DNA from: Balanoglossus misakiensis
Lineage: Eukaryota; Hemichordata
Direction of reading: 5' to 3'
Assembly (NCBI GenBank): GCA_040954595.2
Contig: CM082578.2
Location: forward strand, 1,240,001-1,304,000
Length of the DNA: 64,000 bases
Part shown: positions 33,501 through 45,546 of the stretch, piece by piece
Layout of the letters: each line of letters begins with the position of its first letter
Position numbering within the stretch: position 1 is the stretch's first letter
Translations under genes and position numbers: made by a program
Notes under the pieces: generated by a model
What the model saw: the letters and a program-made list of their open reading frames with translations, nothing else
Told to the model about the DNA's origin: nothing
Databases searched by the model: none

Positions 33501-34897
33501 TGTCTCGTTTGGGGTCAGTCAGACTGCTTTTTTCGTAATATCAACCAAATTTTACATAGAATAGGCATATCATATGTCATCAGATCTTCGAATGTGATGA
33601 AAACAGTGTGTTTTTAGTGTTTTTTTAAAAATGACCTTTTTTGGGTTAAAAAGTGCCAAAACGGCAATTTTGTCTTAGGTGGGGTCAGTTAGACTGCTTT
33701 TTTCGTAATATCAACCAAACTTTACATAGAATAGGCATATCATATGTCATCAGATCTTCGAATGTGACGAAAAAAGTGTGTTTTTAGTGTTTTTTTAAAA
33801 ATGACCTTTTTTGGGTTAAAAAGTGCCAAAACGGCAATTTTGTCTTAGGTGGGGTCAGTTAGACTGCTTTTTTCGTAATATCAACCAAACTTTACATAGA
33901 ATAGGCATATCATATGTCATCAGATCTTCGAATGTGACGAAAACAGTGTGTTTTTAGTGTTTTCTAAAAATGACCTTTTTTGGGTTAAAAAGTGCCAAAA
34001 TGGCAATTTTGTCTTGGGTGGGGTCAGTTAGACTGCTTTTTTCGTAATATCAACCAAATTTTACATAGAATAGGCATATCATTTGTCATCAGATCTTCGA
34101 ATGTGACGAAAACAGTGTGTTTTTAGTGTTTTCTAAAAATGACCTTTTTTTGGGTTAAAAAGTGCCAAAATGGCAATTTTGTCTTGGGTGGGGTCAATAA
34201 GACTGCCTTTTTTGGAATCAGCACCATTTTTTACATAGAATGGACTTCACAAACCTTCCTTACCAATTTTTTCATTTAAAGGCACCTATCTCCTAGGGTA
34301 ATAACTTGTCATCATAGTCACTAATTGGTAAGGGTACTTGGAAGTATGACGTAATGATGACGTAATTGATTATTATATCAATATTTTGCAATAATTAGAT
34401 ACTTTACTCAATCAGCTTTCTGTTGATACCAAACACATCACAGTTTTCATCAGTACAATTGCTCAGAGACGTGTTTTGCAAAACCTCACATTTATGCAAA
34501 TTATAGGTGAACAGAACACCATTTTCGTAAGGGTATTTTGACTTATGACGTCACTATGATGTCATGATTTGTCATATCACTTTAATTTTGTAATTAATGG
34601 AAAGCTTGTTTATTAAGCTTTCTTTTGATACCAAATACTTCCCTGTTGTTCTAGGTATACATTCAGAGAGACAGTATTTTACAAGACTAATTTACCCCCC
34701 TACGTCAATTTATATGCACTTTTAGGCTTTTCTACATACGTTACCCAATATAATTTAAAAGCCAATAACTCGAAAACGCCCCGGTGCCCAGATGGCAAAC
34801 AAAGTGAATTTTACTCAGTATATGATAGGCTTTCAGAAAAACATTGTCTCAAAAATTCCCCCGGGGGGGGGAGGTAAACCCCTACTGGCTCATGGTC
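30542..34897. mobile_element. 4.36-kb foldback element with 170-bp internal repeats
   Basis: Two arms, about 30542-32031 and 33240-34897, are near-perfect reverse complements. They start GACCATGAGCCAGTAGGGGT followed by a C-run and are flanked by TA on both sides. Each arm carries 170-base tandem units (marker ATATTACGAAAAAAGCAG): three on the left (31391, 31561, 31731) and four on the right (33531, 33701, 33871, 34041). The loop of about 1.2 kb, 32032-33239, is made of related T-rich units and encodes nothing recognisable. It lies in the intron between CUB 1 and CUB 2. Non-autonomous; the mobilising family is unknown. Confidence 0.9.
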
Positions 34898-34967
34898 TAT
34901 GACTGTGATCTTGCTGATGTTCTGTTTGTGAGGTGTGTATGTTAAGATGACTTTTTCTTTCTTCCAG

Positions 34968-36125
34968 TATATTCTTTGTGTGGTGGGAATTTCATAGCAC
35001 AGTCATATAAACAGAATCTCAGCAGTACAGAATATTTTGAAGGCAAGAATTATCTCAACAATGAAGATTGTAACTGGCAGCTAGCATCATTCACAACAGA
35101 ATTTGTTGTCACCTTACAGGTAAATAGGAGACTACATGTAGATTAACTCATTTTTTTACTCTTTTTAACAATTCATTTCATGTTATTAGTGGATTCAGAT
35201 GCAATTAATCGTGTGAGTTGTTTGACAGCATGACAAAAATTAGTAATTGTATTTTAAAAAATACATTTTATTTTTGTCATTTCTGGTCAATTCTCAGTAG
35301 CCACTTTTCTGATTTCTTAAAATTTGGTTTACAAGGACCTACAAGTATTTTTATTATGGTGTACATAAACATGTGTCAAATATCAATACTGGGGAGGAGG
35401 GGGGTGGGTAGTTTTAGACATTTTTGGTCCAAAAGTCCACTTATGTCAGATACTGCTCTTCCAGTTGTTTTGGATTTTGGTTTATTGGGATGTGAAAATA
35501 TTCTTCATCAGATTTATTCTTATATTACCTCATCAATGCTAAAGGTGCCCTTATAGGGACAAAGTCTCTCTCTCTCGCTGCCCTTTTCCCATTTATTATG
35601 TTTGATACAAGACACTGTTTATGTTGTTCTACATGAGGATATATAGTGAATCAACATTCGACCATTTTTAGGATATGAGAGTAAAAATCTCGCCCAAAAT
35701 GAAGCGGGATGGAATGTTGATTCACTATATATCCACATGTAGAATAACATAAACGATAATCAAACGATAATTAATGGAAAAGGGGCAGCGAGAGAGAGAC
35801 TTTGCCCCTTAATGGTTTTGCGTAGGAAATTGTGATCACTATGATTGTACGGTATGTCACATTTAAATGTACATATCAAATGGGAGCACAGTGTCTTTGA
35901 TGCTATTTTTTACATCTTTTCAGTTTATCTCCTTTGCAACAGAAGATGGGGCTGATCAAGTGTCTGTATACGATGGCGCTGAACTGAATCCCGTCCTCCG
36001 ACTTGCTTTATTTTCTGGGATGGAGTTACCCAATGTCATCATATCTTCCAAAAGTGTGATGAGAGTTGACTTTAAGAGTGATGATGCAGTTACAATGAGA
36101 GGTTTTCATGCACATTACTGGGCAG
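34968..36125 (+). CDS. CUB domain 2, two exons
   Basis: Exons 34968-35119 and 35924-36125 code YSLCGGNFIAQSYKQNL through MRGFHAHYWAG. The second half has the typical DQVSVYDGAE and LFSGMELPNVIISS, then the closing GFHAHY strand. Boundaries are the same as in CUB 1 (phase 1, internal phase 0), so the two arose by exon-pair duplication. There is no stop or frameshift. The intron between the halves contains a TTAA-type hairpin MITE. Confidence 0.85.
35555..35810. mobile_element. Hairpin MITE, family A (AGGGACAAAG ends), copy 1
   Basis: Palindromic element with ends AGGGACAAAGTCTCTC and its complement. It contains the family marker CTACATG-GGATATATAGTGAAT. Flanks are TTAT and TTAA, close to the TTAA duplication of other copies. 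It lies inside the CUB 2 intron. Confidence 0.8.
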
Positions 36126-36210
36126 GTAGGTAACGCATTCAAATTGATCAAGATGTTGTTTGAATGAAGAGGCAATCAAGGATTCATGATACAAGAGAAC
36201 AATGTTTTAT

Positions 36211-36557
36211 AGGGACAAAGTCTCTCTCTCTACCCTTTTTCCAGGAATTATGATGATACAATACAGCATTTATGTTATTCTACATGTGGATATATAGTGA
36301 ATGAACATTCAACCACACACAACTTCCATCCCACTTGTAGACATAAGAGTGAAAAAACTCGCCAAAATGAAAAATCGGTCTCTACCGTTTATTCATTTTG
36401 GCAAGATTTTTACTCTCAAATCCTACAAACGGGATGGAAGTTGTGCGTGGTTGAATGTTCATTCACTATATATCCACATGTAGAATAACATAAACAGTGT
36501 CTTGTATCAAACATAGCTAATGGAAAAAGGGCAGCGAGAGAGAGAAACTTTGTCCCT
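36211..36557. mobile_element. Hairpin MITE, family A, copy 2
   Basis: About 347 bases with the same ends and a fuller palindrome (ATATATAGTGAATGAACATTC near 36289 against its complement near 36460). Flanked by TTAT and TTAA. Confidence 0.85.
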
Positions 36558-36946
36558 TTAAATCACTTAAAATCCTTCCCAAAGAATTTCAACCCAGTAA
36601 GAATTGTAAGGATCACAAATATATCTTCCTTTGCCATTCTTTCTGGAGGTTTATAAGCTAATCTGATACTGGGTCATTATGGAACTTTTTAACAGAAAAA
36701 ATAACAAAATGTGAAAAAAGTTAAATGAGTTTAATTTGCTAACTACATGTATAACGACAGAAATGTTTGACCTAAGGAAGTCATAAAATACAGTTAACAG
36801 TCATTTCTTCTATCGCTTACGACTTTTTATCCAGAAGGCAATTATTATGTGATTTGATCCCCTAGCACGAAATAAAAGGCAGCCAGGATTACACCAAACC
36901 TGTGGATTGAATTAATTATTTCTTGTTTGGTATTTTTTCTTCAAAG

Positions 36947-38291
36947 GTTGCCAGGGAATTGAAATTCTGCGTAGTTTTGGTACGATTCAGTCACCAGGCT
37001 ATGATGTTAGCACTTACCCTGATGATGTTATGTGTAGCTGGGTAATCAAGGAACCAACTGGAAGACCATTAACTCTTATCTTTGATGACAACTTTGGATT
37101 AGAGAGGAACACAGATGTTGATTACATCATTGTAAGTATCAGATATGATCAGGAGTCAGCCATGTTAAAGGGACAAAGTCTCTCTCCCGCTGCCCTTTTT
37201 CCATTAATTATGTTGATACAAGACACCGTTTGTGTTATTCTACATGTGGATATGTAGTGAATGAACGTTCAACCACATACAACTTCCATCCCACTTGTAG
37301 ACACAAGAGTGAAAAACTCGCCAAAATGAATAATCGGTGATTACTGTTTATTCATTTTGGGCGAGTTTTTACTCTCATACCCTACAAATGGGATGGAAGT
37401 TGTTTGTGGTCGAAGGTTGATTACAAATGTATCTATATAACCACAGGTAGAATAACATAAACAGTGTCTTGTATCAAACATAATTAATGGAAAAAGGGCA
37501 GAGAGAGAGAGAGAGAGACTTTGAACCTTTAATGCTGACAAAATTTTGTCATATTATTTTGCAGTGATTTTAGTTTGACAATTTTGGCAGACATTACTTC
37601 AAACTATACAACTTTGGAACACAATTTTGAAATTCAATTAAACACATATATACTGTAAAACGGTAAACTTTTGCAACATGAAATGTTTGCGTTCTTGTAT
37701 TTCACTGCATCATTATCCCTGAAAAACATTTTTATGCGACTTTTTATTTTTTACGTTTTGATGGCTCTCGCATAGTTCACGAAAATTTATCATTTGCGAA
37801 AATTTCCCGTTTTACAGTATTTGAGTAGCTGTTACAGCAGGAAATGCAACAAGGATTGAATACTGTAAAACGGGACATTTTCGTGAATGATAATTTTTCC
37901 CAAACTACGCGAGAGCCAATAAACATGAAAATAAAGAGTCGCATAAAATGTTTTTTTCAGAGATAACTATGCAGTAAAATATGACAATGTGAAAATTAAT
38001 TGTCGTGTAACAGTAGCCACCTTTGATATCGCGAAAATTTCCTGTTGTGAAGATTTCCCGTTTTACGGTATTTACAATGCATGCTTAATTTGTCTTTGTT
38101 TCTGAAGGTATACAATGGTACTGAGAGTGATGATGATGTCATTATTGGTCCATGGAGTGGCAATTCTGATGAAGTCATTGATGGCACATTGCCACCACCC
38201 GATTGCCGTACAGACATTGGACACTTTTCGGTTGTGTTCAGGAGTAGTAGAACACGGCCAGCTAAAGGATTCAGGGCGTCATTTTCACCAG
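36947..38291 (+). CDS. CUB domain 3, two exons
   Basis: Exons 36947-37131 and 38108-38291 code GCQGIEILRSFGTIQSPGYD through AKGFRASFSPG. The SPGYD and CSWVI elements, the DYIIVYNGTE join and the C-terminal GFRASF strand identify a CUB domain. It is slightly longer than its two neighbours. The reading frame is intact. The intron between the halves holds one family A and two family B hairpin elements. Confidence 0.85.
37169..37528. mobile_element. Hairpin MITE, family A, copy 3 with perfect TTAA duplication
   Basis: Palindrome of 360 bases from AGGGACAAAGTCTCTC to its complement, flanked exactly by TTAA at 37165-37168 and 37529-37532. This copy best defines the family's target site. Confidence 0.9.
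37651..38070. mobile_element. Two family B hairpin MITEs side by side
   Basis: 37651-37819 and 37861-38070 each run from TACTGTAAAAC to the complementary end. They are separated by 41 bases and end 37 bases before the second CUB 3 exon. Confidence 0.8.
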
Positions 38292-38471
38292 GTATACATA
38301 ACTTACTAACATTTCAGAAAAGGATGTTACAGAATTCTTAGAAACACGCACTCCCTTTATTCCTTATGATTTAGAGTCATTAAGTGAAAGGTGGAAAGAT
38401 TTTTGAATATGCTTCGTTCATTCTAAGAATGATCTAATTTCAGGGACTTGTGGATGAATTGTCATGTTTAT

Positions 38472-38600
38472 AATCTTTACGGCCCTGATACGGGTTTTGT
38501 GGCCCGAGGTTGTACGGCGGAAGCGCCCGACCGCAGGGAGGGCGGGAATCGTCGTACGACCGATGGCCGCAAAACCCGTATCAGGGCCGTAAAGGTTTTA
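38472..38600. mobile_element. Small GC-rich palindromic element
   Basis: TTTACGGCCCTGATACGGGT and the bases after it are matched in reverse complement at 38565-38597, around a CpG-rich centre of about 60 bases. It differs sharply in composition from the AT-rich intron around it. No target duplication was identified. Confidence 0.75.
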
Positions 38601-40380
38601 TCATATGCCTTATTGAACGATAATCTACAAGAAACTAATAAAATACACATTCTGTAATATTTTGGAATGTAAATATTATGTGTTTATCTATCGTTTTGGA
38701 ATGATCTATCCCGTAGCATAGAGGCGCATTCCTCCAGTTCTTGCGGATTGATATGCACGATGTCATTTGTTTATATTCTATTGCACGTGAGATATAGACG
38801 CGCTCGAACTCACAGAGCCGAGCGCGAGCAAAACATTTTTTCTTCGCGACGATCGACGCCGACAGTCACACATTAATCAAATCAAATCATCAATTTTACT
38901 ATTCATATTTCCAAATAAAGCTCTACAACATGCAGCGATTACGGAAGATGATGGGATTCGGTAGTGGCATAGGACATACACACACTGCAAGTGCACTAGT
39001 CACTGACACCGCACCAGAAAAATTTAATTCCGAACGTAGCAATGACAATTTTCGAATCTCGCGCAATAAACACAAAACTAGATCCGGATATTGAACGCGT
39101 CTTCCAAATATGGTCACCGGGCCGGGGCGTGATAAGCAAAAAAACTGCACGGATGTGAGGGCGCTTTTCCCCATAGACTTTACGTGGGCACGTGAATATA
39201 GGCATATGATAATCAGTGTTTCCGCTACCCGCTCGCCAAATCGCAAATGCGAGTAAAAAATTGTGTTTGGCAAGACGATTTTCATACAAATTAGCCAAAC
39301 TTGCGAAGCACTGCTATCTAACATCGTCGTTTCTTGTGCCATGATCACCGTGAGTTCACTGCACTACAATGCGTGAAAGTGGACCGTTGTTCTGTTCATT
39401 GATCATCACCCCCTGTATATCATGAACATCGTAAGGCAATGCATTGAATTCAGCTCTTCCAGCTAGTGGTCGCACTCGCTTGATTTCCTGTGTGTGTCTC
39501 TGGGGACGCAAAGAATGCATGTGCGTCTTTTCCTAATTTGCATATTTTGAATGGGTTATGCTTACAAATTGATACATTTTAGGTCTGCCTTGACTGGAAC
39601 GCGTCCAGTGTACAGGTTGTTATGGAAGTTTCTCTGTTTAGAAACGCTAGTGTAGTGGCTTGCCCGTCAAAAGCTGGCCGTGCATAGTGGAGTACGTAAT
39701 TTTTTGGCTGCCCAAACGTGCAAGTTAGGTTGACAATTTACATGCCCTGCATCAATATTTTTTTTAAAGTTTTTTTTTTATATTGTTTTATTGAAAATCA
39801 ACCAGCAACAGTATCCACAATATCTCTTGTCTCAATTATGAGCGTATATATCAAGTTCATCTCTCAATATAAAGAGAAGGAAAAAAATAAATACACTTCA
39901 ATATTCACTATCCAACTCAGACATTCTCTATTTGCCTGTTGGGTGAATTTTCAAAAAAACAAAACAAACAAAAACATGAAGACGAACAAGGACCAACAGC
40001 AGGCAAACACCCTAAGTCTCCTTACAAAATACTTGTGAACTTGTCATCAAGAACCACCAACATAAGTTAAACATACAGTGCATCAATATTTAGTTGCCCA
40101 AGGCAATCAGTCAAAGCTTAATTTGAAGCCCTGATTCTGTTCATTTTGTGACACCCCCCCCCCTCCGAATCAGCTGTTGCGGCAGCATTGGTTTGGCTAA
40201 TGCAAAGTCAAGTTTGGCTAGTAAATTTTCATGTCTTTTAGCCAAATTGCTAGAAGATTTTGAAACCCAGAGGAAACACTGGATAATAAACATACAAATG
40301 CGGCACGACGACCCCTCACATTTATGAGTCAAAGTATTTGTCTGCATGCATTCTTATCATTGTGATCCTTGTTCTGACAG
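38601..40380. other. Intron with repeat-derived CpG-containing DNA
   Basis: Between CUB 3 and CCP 1. Segments 39220-39300 and 40180-40260 share TTTGGCTAA/TTAGCCAAA-type motifs and appear to be related repeats. Positions 38750-39200 are richer in CpG. No exon is supported. Confidence 0.4.
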
Positions 40381-40566
40381 ACTGTCCCGAAATTGTGATT
40401 GGTGAGGGCGTGGTGACCAGTACAGATGATAGAAGCTATGATGTCACTGTCTCATTCCAATGCTTGGATGGTTATCAGAAAGTGTCTGGTACTGTCTCTT
40501 CTCTCACTTGTCTCTTTGGTGGAAACTGGAATGAAGAGGATCCTCTCAAGTTACCAGCATGTCAAA
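40381..40566 (+). CDS. CCP/sushi domain 1 exon
   Basis: A single phase-1 exon codes DCPEIVIGEGVVTSTDDRSY, then VSFQCLDGYQKVSGT and GGNWNEEDPLKLPACQ. Four Cys and the Trp before the last Cys give the standard complement-control-protein fold of about 60 residues. The domain serves protein binding outside the cell. No lesion. Confidence 0.9.
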
Positions 40567-41200
40567 GTAAGGCAATAGTGCACTATTCTTCGATATCAAA
40601 TAACGTCTGACGCAGTTCCGTTGGCATTCAAATTTCCAGATGACGGGCAACATCAACAACTTGGTGCTGACAAAGACAGTGCAGATGAAACACCATGAGG
40701 CTGATGAGGCACCATACCTGATACATGTTACGTGTCTGGTAGTTCTAAAGTAAAAACATACTCGGAAAAACTTTTACTGGATGCCGAAATATTGTTTTCC
40801 CGTCATCTGGAAATGACAACACCGTGGGTCACATGGCCAGATCACATGATTGATAGTAAAGAATTGGTAGGACCGAATCCAGTAGAAGGGGTCCAGCTAA
40901 TTTCTACATAATTTGGTAGCTTTGAGGTCACTCTTTCAGAAGAAAAAAAAAACATTTTTAGAAACCCATTGCCTGTTGATTTCCAGTGCGTAAACAAGCC
41001 TACATTTCCTGTTCCACAGTTCAGTCAAGTTTAGGAGAAAACTAAAGTCGTCTCAATGTGAACTGTAACTCATGTAGGAATTAATGACTTCTCATACAGG
41101 TGTCATGTTGTTTGTAGCTATAAAATTTCTGTGATGGGAATTATTAATGTGAAGATATGATTCAATCTAACTTATATTTGTTTATTTTATGAACATTTAA

Positions 41201-41528
41201 AGGGACAAAGTCTCACTCGCTGCCCTTTTCCATGAATTATGTTTGATACAAGACACCGTTTATGTTATTCTACATGTGGGTATACATGTATAGTGAATCA
41301 ACATTCGACCACACACAACTTCCATACTGTTGAGTAATGAGAGTAAAAATCTCGCCAAAATGAGTAAATGGTAGAGACCGATTATTCATTTTGGCGAGTT
41401 TTTCACTCTTGTGTCTATAAATGGGATGGAATTTGTGTGTGGTTGAATGTTGTTTCACTATACCATGGTGTCTTGTATCAAAGATGATTAATGAAAAAGG
41501 GGCAGCGAGATAGACTTAATTTGTCCCT
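41201..41528. mobile_element. Hairpin MITE, family A, copy 4
   Basis: Ends AGGGACAAAGTCTCACTC and the imperfect complement TTTGTCCCT. Flanked by TTAA on the left and TGAA on the right. The internal palindrome around 41330-41400 is well kept. Confidence 0.8.
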
Positions 41529-41583
41529 TGAATCTATTGTTAGTAACAACTTGAATGACACTAATTTGTTGTTTATTTTTTAG

Positions 41584-41763
41584 GAATAACATGTGGTGGA
41601 CCCCCTGAGTGCAGCAGTGGAATTCTTACCAATGTTACCAGTACAGTGTATGGTGGAATTACTTATTATCAATGCATTGAGGGCCATCAGTTTATAAATA
41701 ATGTGACTTCATTGGAATGCCAAGCAGATGGTGTCTGGGGTCCGCTTGTGCCCCAATGCGAGC
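41584..41763 (+). CDS. CCP/sushi domain 2 exon
   Basis: The exon codes GITCGGPPECSSGILTNVTS, then YYQCIEGHQFINNVTSLEC and DGVWGPLVPQCE. The Cys-Cys-Cys-Trp-Cys pattern is complete, as is the frame. It is bordered by TTTTTTAG and GTAAGT in phase 1. An extra Cys pair (ECSS) sits near the N-terminus. Confidence 0.9.
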
Positions 41764-41893
41764 GTAAGTTGATATTTTTGAAAACAATTAAACTGTCATT
41801 GTAGTGCACACGTAGGAGACGGATTTTACAGGGTATATTGGCCTACTGTTTGGAGTAGAACAAAACATTGCATTTGGTACAGAGAACAAAAAA

Positions 41894-42105
41894 TACTCTA
41901 AAACAGGTTATTTTCGCAACAAAAAATTTTCGCAATATCGAAAGAGGCAACTGTTATGCGAGGATTAATTTTCGCGTTTTCATATATCACTAACTGCATT
42001 GTTATCTCTGAAAAACATTTTACGCGACTTTTTATTTTCATGTTCTTTGGCTCTCGCGTATTTCGCTGAAATGTTTTGCTTGCGAAAATAGCCCATTTTG
42101 CAGTA
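41894..42105. mobile_element. Family B hairpin MITE
   Basis: TACTCTAAAACAGGTTATTTTCGC at the left end and GCGAAAATAGCCCATTTTGCAGTA at the right end; the middle has the family's GGCTCTCGCG motif. Confidence 0.8.
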
Positions 42106-42215
42106 CTTAAAATAAAGCCAATTACAAGTTACTGTAGCTACATGTAATGTCCCTTTAAACTTTTTTCCTAGTAGTAACACGCTTGTGATGTTATCTGTTC
42201 ATCTTACCCAAACAG

Positions 42216-42398
42216 CTCGTGAGTGTCCACCACCGAATGTAGACAACTACTTATCTTATGAAATTGTTAATGGTGATTCATTGGTTTTTGGAACAACCAT
42301 TGCCTACTCATGTCCATCTGGCTACAGTCTGACTGGCTACACTGTCTCTACATGTGGTGAAGATGGATCTTGGATTGGAGATCCAGGATAATGTCAAC
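42216..42398 (+). pseudogene. CCP/sushi domain 3 exon with in-frame stop
   Basis: The exon codes ARECPPPNVDNYLSYEIVNG through STCGEDGSWIGDPG, then TAA at 42389-42391, then TGT CAA C before the donor GTAAGT. The last Cys of the domain follows the stop directly, so the stop replaces one residue of an otherwise complete CCP domain. Splice sites and phases are intact. Confidence 0.85.
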
Positions 42399-42727
42399 GT
42401 AAGTCATTTAAGGACATGTACGTTCACTAAAATTGAAAGTATGGTCATTTCTTTTAATTGTTGATTTTTGGATTCGCCTTTGTATGTATAATGAAAATCA
42501 GTAATGAAATATACGGGTCACCGTGCTTGTTTTTGAAATACAGAGCCATGAATTCAGTCGATAATAGAAGAAAAGGAGTCTATGGTATCTGGACTTTTAT
42601 AGTGGGAACTTGGGGTGAAAAGGTTAAAGTTGTTTCACAATACAGGTACCTGATACATACCGGTATACCACAACCAAGTCTGAATCCACATAATCCATAA
42701 AGATGTTTTATTTTTTTTTACTTGCAG

Positions 42728-42910
42728 GATTAAACTGCAGTGACATACTCATAACAGACCAACATTTACAAGCTGTCCCAGATAGTGGACCATATTATAT
42801 GGGCAGCAACATCACATTCTATTGCGATGCTGGCTATGAATTAAATGGTGCTGATTACCTGACTTGTCAATCAGATTTACAGTGGAATGATGCAATACCA
42901 TCATGCATTG
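42728..42910 (+). CDS. CCP/sushi domain 4 exon
   Basis: The exon codes GLNCSDILITDQHLQAVPDS, then ITFYCDAGYELNGADYLTCQ and LQWNDAIPSCI, a complete CCP domain with the GYELNG motif. Frame and phase-1 borders are intact. Confidence 0.9.
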
Positions 42911-43722
42911 GTAAGTTCACATCATGATTGGTCTTCATGTGGTTGTCTGCTTATTAGGCCAAAAAAGGAAATGTTTCTGGTCAGACCCTTCTTTAAAAAC
43001 TGGTGGGGGGACGCAAATTTAAAAATAAAAATTTCCCTCAAGGGAGGAAGGCCGTCAGTTTTATAGTTTTTATCAATATAGTCACATGTACACTGTTCAT
43101 GCAGTCATTGATTACACGCCCCAAAGTGTCCTGTGATTTATATCTAGTTGAAGCAGTTTGAGTTTGCCGTGGCCGCCACCACAAACCAGGAAAAAAATGG
43201 GGGTGACGCGCTGTTATTCAAGTGACCCGCGCGCTGACCAGAAACATTTCATTTTTTGGCCTGAGTTATTGTAATCACTCCAGTAATTCGACTGCTCCAT
43301 TAGTTTGACCACCCACTAATCTTTGGATAATTAATTATTCTAAAACCTCCAATTGTTCGACCAGTGCGTGACTGCATAATTCCCCCACCCCTCACCCCCA
43401 CCCCCTGAGTTTTAATATCCTCATATAAGTGCCCTTTATCGCTACAGGAAATTTTTGCGACCGGAAATTTTCGCGATATAAAAAGCAGAAACTGTTACGA
43501 GACGATTAAGTTTCATGTTCTCGTATTTCACTGCATTGTCATCACTGAAAATCATTTTTAAGCGAATTTTTATTTTCACTACGTCTTTTTTGGCTCTCTA
43601 GCGTAAAAATTTACTGTTTGCGAAAATTTCCTGTTGGTCTATTACCCAGCTAAACTTGTTGGTCCGAATTTTCCCCTTGGACCTCTGGGATTTTGATCAT
43701 ATCTTGATGAATAACATTTCAG
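42911..43722. other. Intron with GC-richer repeat DNA and a degraded family B hairpin
   Basis: Positions 43441-43636 keep the family B ends in decayed form (GAAATTTTTGCGACC... GCGAAAATTTCCTGTTG). The remainder, including a C-rich patch at 43381-43406, shows no exon. Confidence 0.5.
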
Positions 43723-43851
43723 ATATCAATGAATGTAGTACATTGGTGGCACCATGTGGAATCAATCAAGTCTGTGAAAATAGAGATGGTGACTATCAGT
43801 GTGCATGTCTGGTGGGATTTGAACCGGATGTGAATGGAACAGCATGCAAAG
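43723..43851 (+). CDS. Calcium-binding EGF domain 1 exon
   Basis: The exon codes DINECSTLVAPCGINQVCEN, then GDYQCACLVGFEPDVNGTACKG. It has the D-I-N-E-C calcium-binding start and six cysteines of an EGF-like domain. Phase 1 on both sides, no lesion. Such domains act as rigid spacers in extracellular proteins. Confidence 0.9.
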
Positions 43852-44306
43852 GTGAGACATAACCAGTCACATACAACGTAACTTCAAGTCACTATTCACA
43901 TTTAACACATTCCAAACTATCGGGATAAATTTTCAGAATTTCCTTGTAATTTTAAATTTTCTTCAACAGACATAAGTGTTGCCATCACCTTGACACAACT
44001 TTATCATACTTTATCTTTTAAGTTCATTCAAAACCTAAAAACAGTCATTTCCTGGAAATGTTCATCTGTTTTCTCTAAAATATCAGCTGAACTGTTTTGT
44101 AGAAGGAAATGTTCAAATAATTATTTCACAGATTTTTTTTCTCCCAAAAATTGCTGAATTTTTCACTGATTTCCCCCCCCCCCCTAAATTCAGCTGAATT
44201 TTACACTGATCAGACACTTTTGGAAAGGTGTGGCACAAATTACTGAACGTACATCCTTAATGCAATTTTTTAATCCAACCCATGTTCCTTCTTTACTACT
44301 TTGTAG

Positions 44307-44492
44307 ATATAAATGAATGTGCTTCACATTCTTGTGATCAACTTTGTGAAAACACTGCAGGTGGTTTTCAATGTTCCTGTGAAGAAGGCTATCTCTTATA
44401 TGCAAATAACGGCACAGGTGGATTCTATCTGCCACCTGGAGAAACTGGTCTCTCAATGTATGATGTCTACACTTTTAACCAATCATGTGTTC
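44307..44492 (+). CDS. EGF-like domain 2 exon with C-terminal extension
   Basis: DINECASHSCDQLCENTAGG, then FQCSCEEGYLLYANNGTGG, make a calcium-binding EGF domain whose last loop is replaced or extended by FYLPPGETGLSMYDVYTFNQ and SCV. The sixth Cys is reached only at the end of the extension. The exon ends GTGTTC/GTAAGT in phase 1. The extension does not match a domain I recognise. Confidence 0.8.
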
Positions 44493-44779
44493 GTAAGTAT
44501 CATGTTAAACTATAGAGTTAAAGGTATATGATCACCCATGGAAAATTAGCTATAATAGTAACCATGGAAAATTGAAATCTAGCCAATCACAGACTTTCAG
44601 TGGGAGGTACACGTGAAAAAAGAGCGCCACGATATGTTCTTTAGAAGGCTCTAATACGCCATTTCAGCCATATATGGGCATATATAAATTGGAGGTGACT
44701 GTATACCTTTAACCAATATTTGTCATATTATTGACCTTTATACCGCAATGAATTTGCAGTGACAAAAATTGGACAAATG

Positions 44780-45546
44780 CAGGCCTCGATAATTCCTATC
44801 GCCCGACGCCCGTGGCAAGTGTATTTTTAGCCCGGACAAGTGAAAAATAAAAGTCTTTTGTCCGACGGACAAGTGACCTTTACCCTGTACTAAACGTGCG
44901 AGATCGTGGTTTACACCATGGTGATTACTTGTACCGTCTGCCAAGTACAATGGATGACCTTACGACCTTTATCTACAAAGTTGCAAACTTAGTTTACGGA
45001 CGCGCGTTTGACTTAGATACATTTTAGTTTTTACCTACAACATTGTAACATGTTGATGGCCTATGAGACTAGGGCCTATGCTTAAACATCTGCTTCTGAA
45101 ACCATGCTGAAACTGACTGATCGCCACCATACATCAGCAGTCCTAGGTTTTGTTGAAAAGACATCTTCTGATGGGAGTTTCAATATAGATTTCACTGCAT
45201 ATTTCTGGATTTAGACTGGGTTAAGACAGTATTATTCCTATTGCATGCTTACATCAAAGGGTCACTCACATGCCCATTCAAGGAGGGGCATTTTATTTTT
45301 CAATTCAAATATGTCTTGGATTTATAGAATTTTTTGACATATTGCCACTTTTTAGCTTGGAAATTCTTATGAATTTTTCAAAGGCCAATATTGCAGTATT
45401 GCACATGCACGCCGAAATACACATACTGTATGGATATGAAAAAATTGTCAAATTGAAGGGCAAGTGTAATTTTCTGAAGGACAAGTGAAATTGTAAAGTC
45501 ACTTGCCCTGTGGCAAGTGAATTTGTGAAAAAAATTTCGAGGCCTG
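44780..45546. mobile_element. Inverted-repeat transposon, 767 bp, with 6-bp target duplication
   Basis: Begins CAGGCCTCGATAATTCC and ends with the matching TCGAGGCCTG. Sub-terminal motifs GACAAGTGA and CACTTGCC recur in both arms. The six bases CAAATG flank both ends (44774-44779, 45547-45552). The CAG-type end would fit a non-autonomous hAT-like element, though the duplication is shorter than the usual eight. No coding capacity. Confidence 0.75.

Noticed and set aside
31655-33617. Two identical 84-codon frames on opposite strands (31655-31909 and 33363-33617)
   Set aside because: They are the same arm sequence of the foldback palindrome read twice; no known domain and no promoter.
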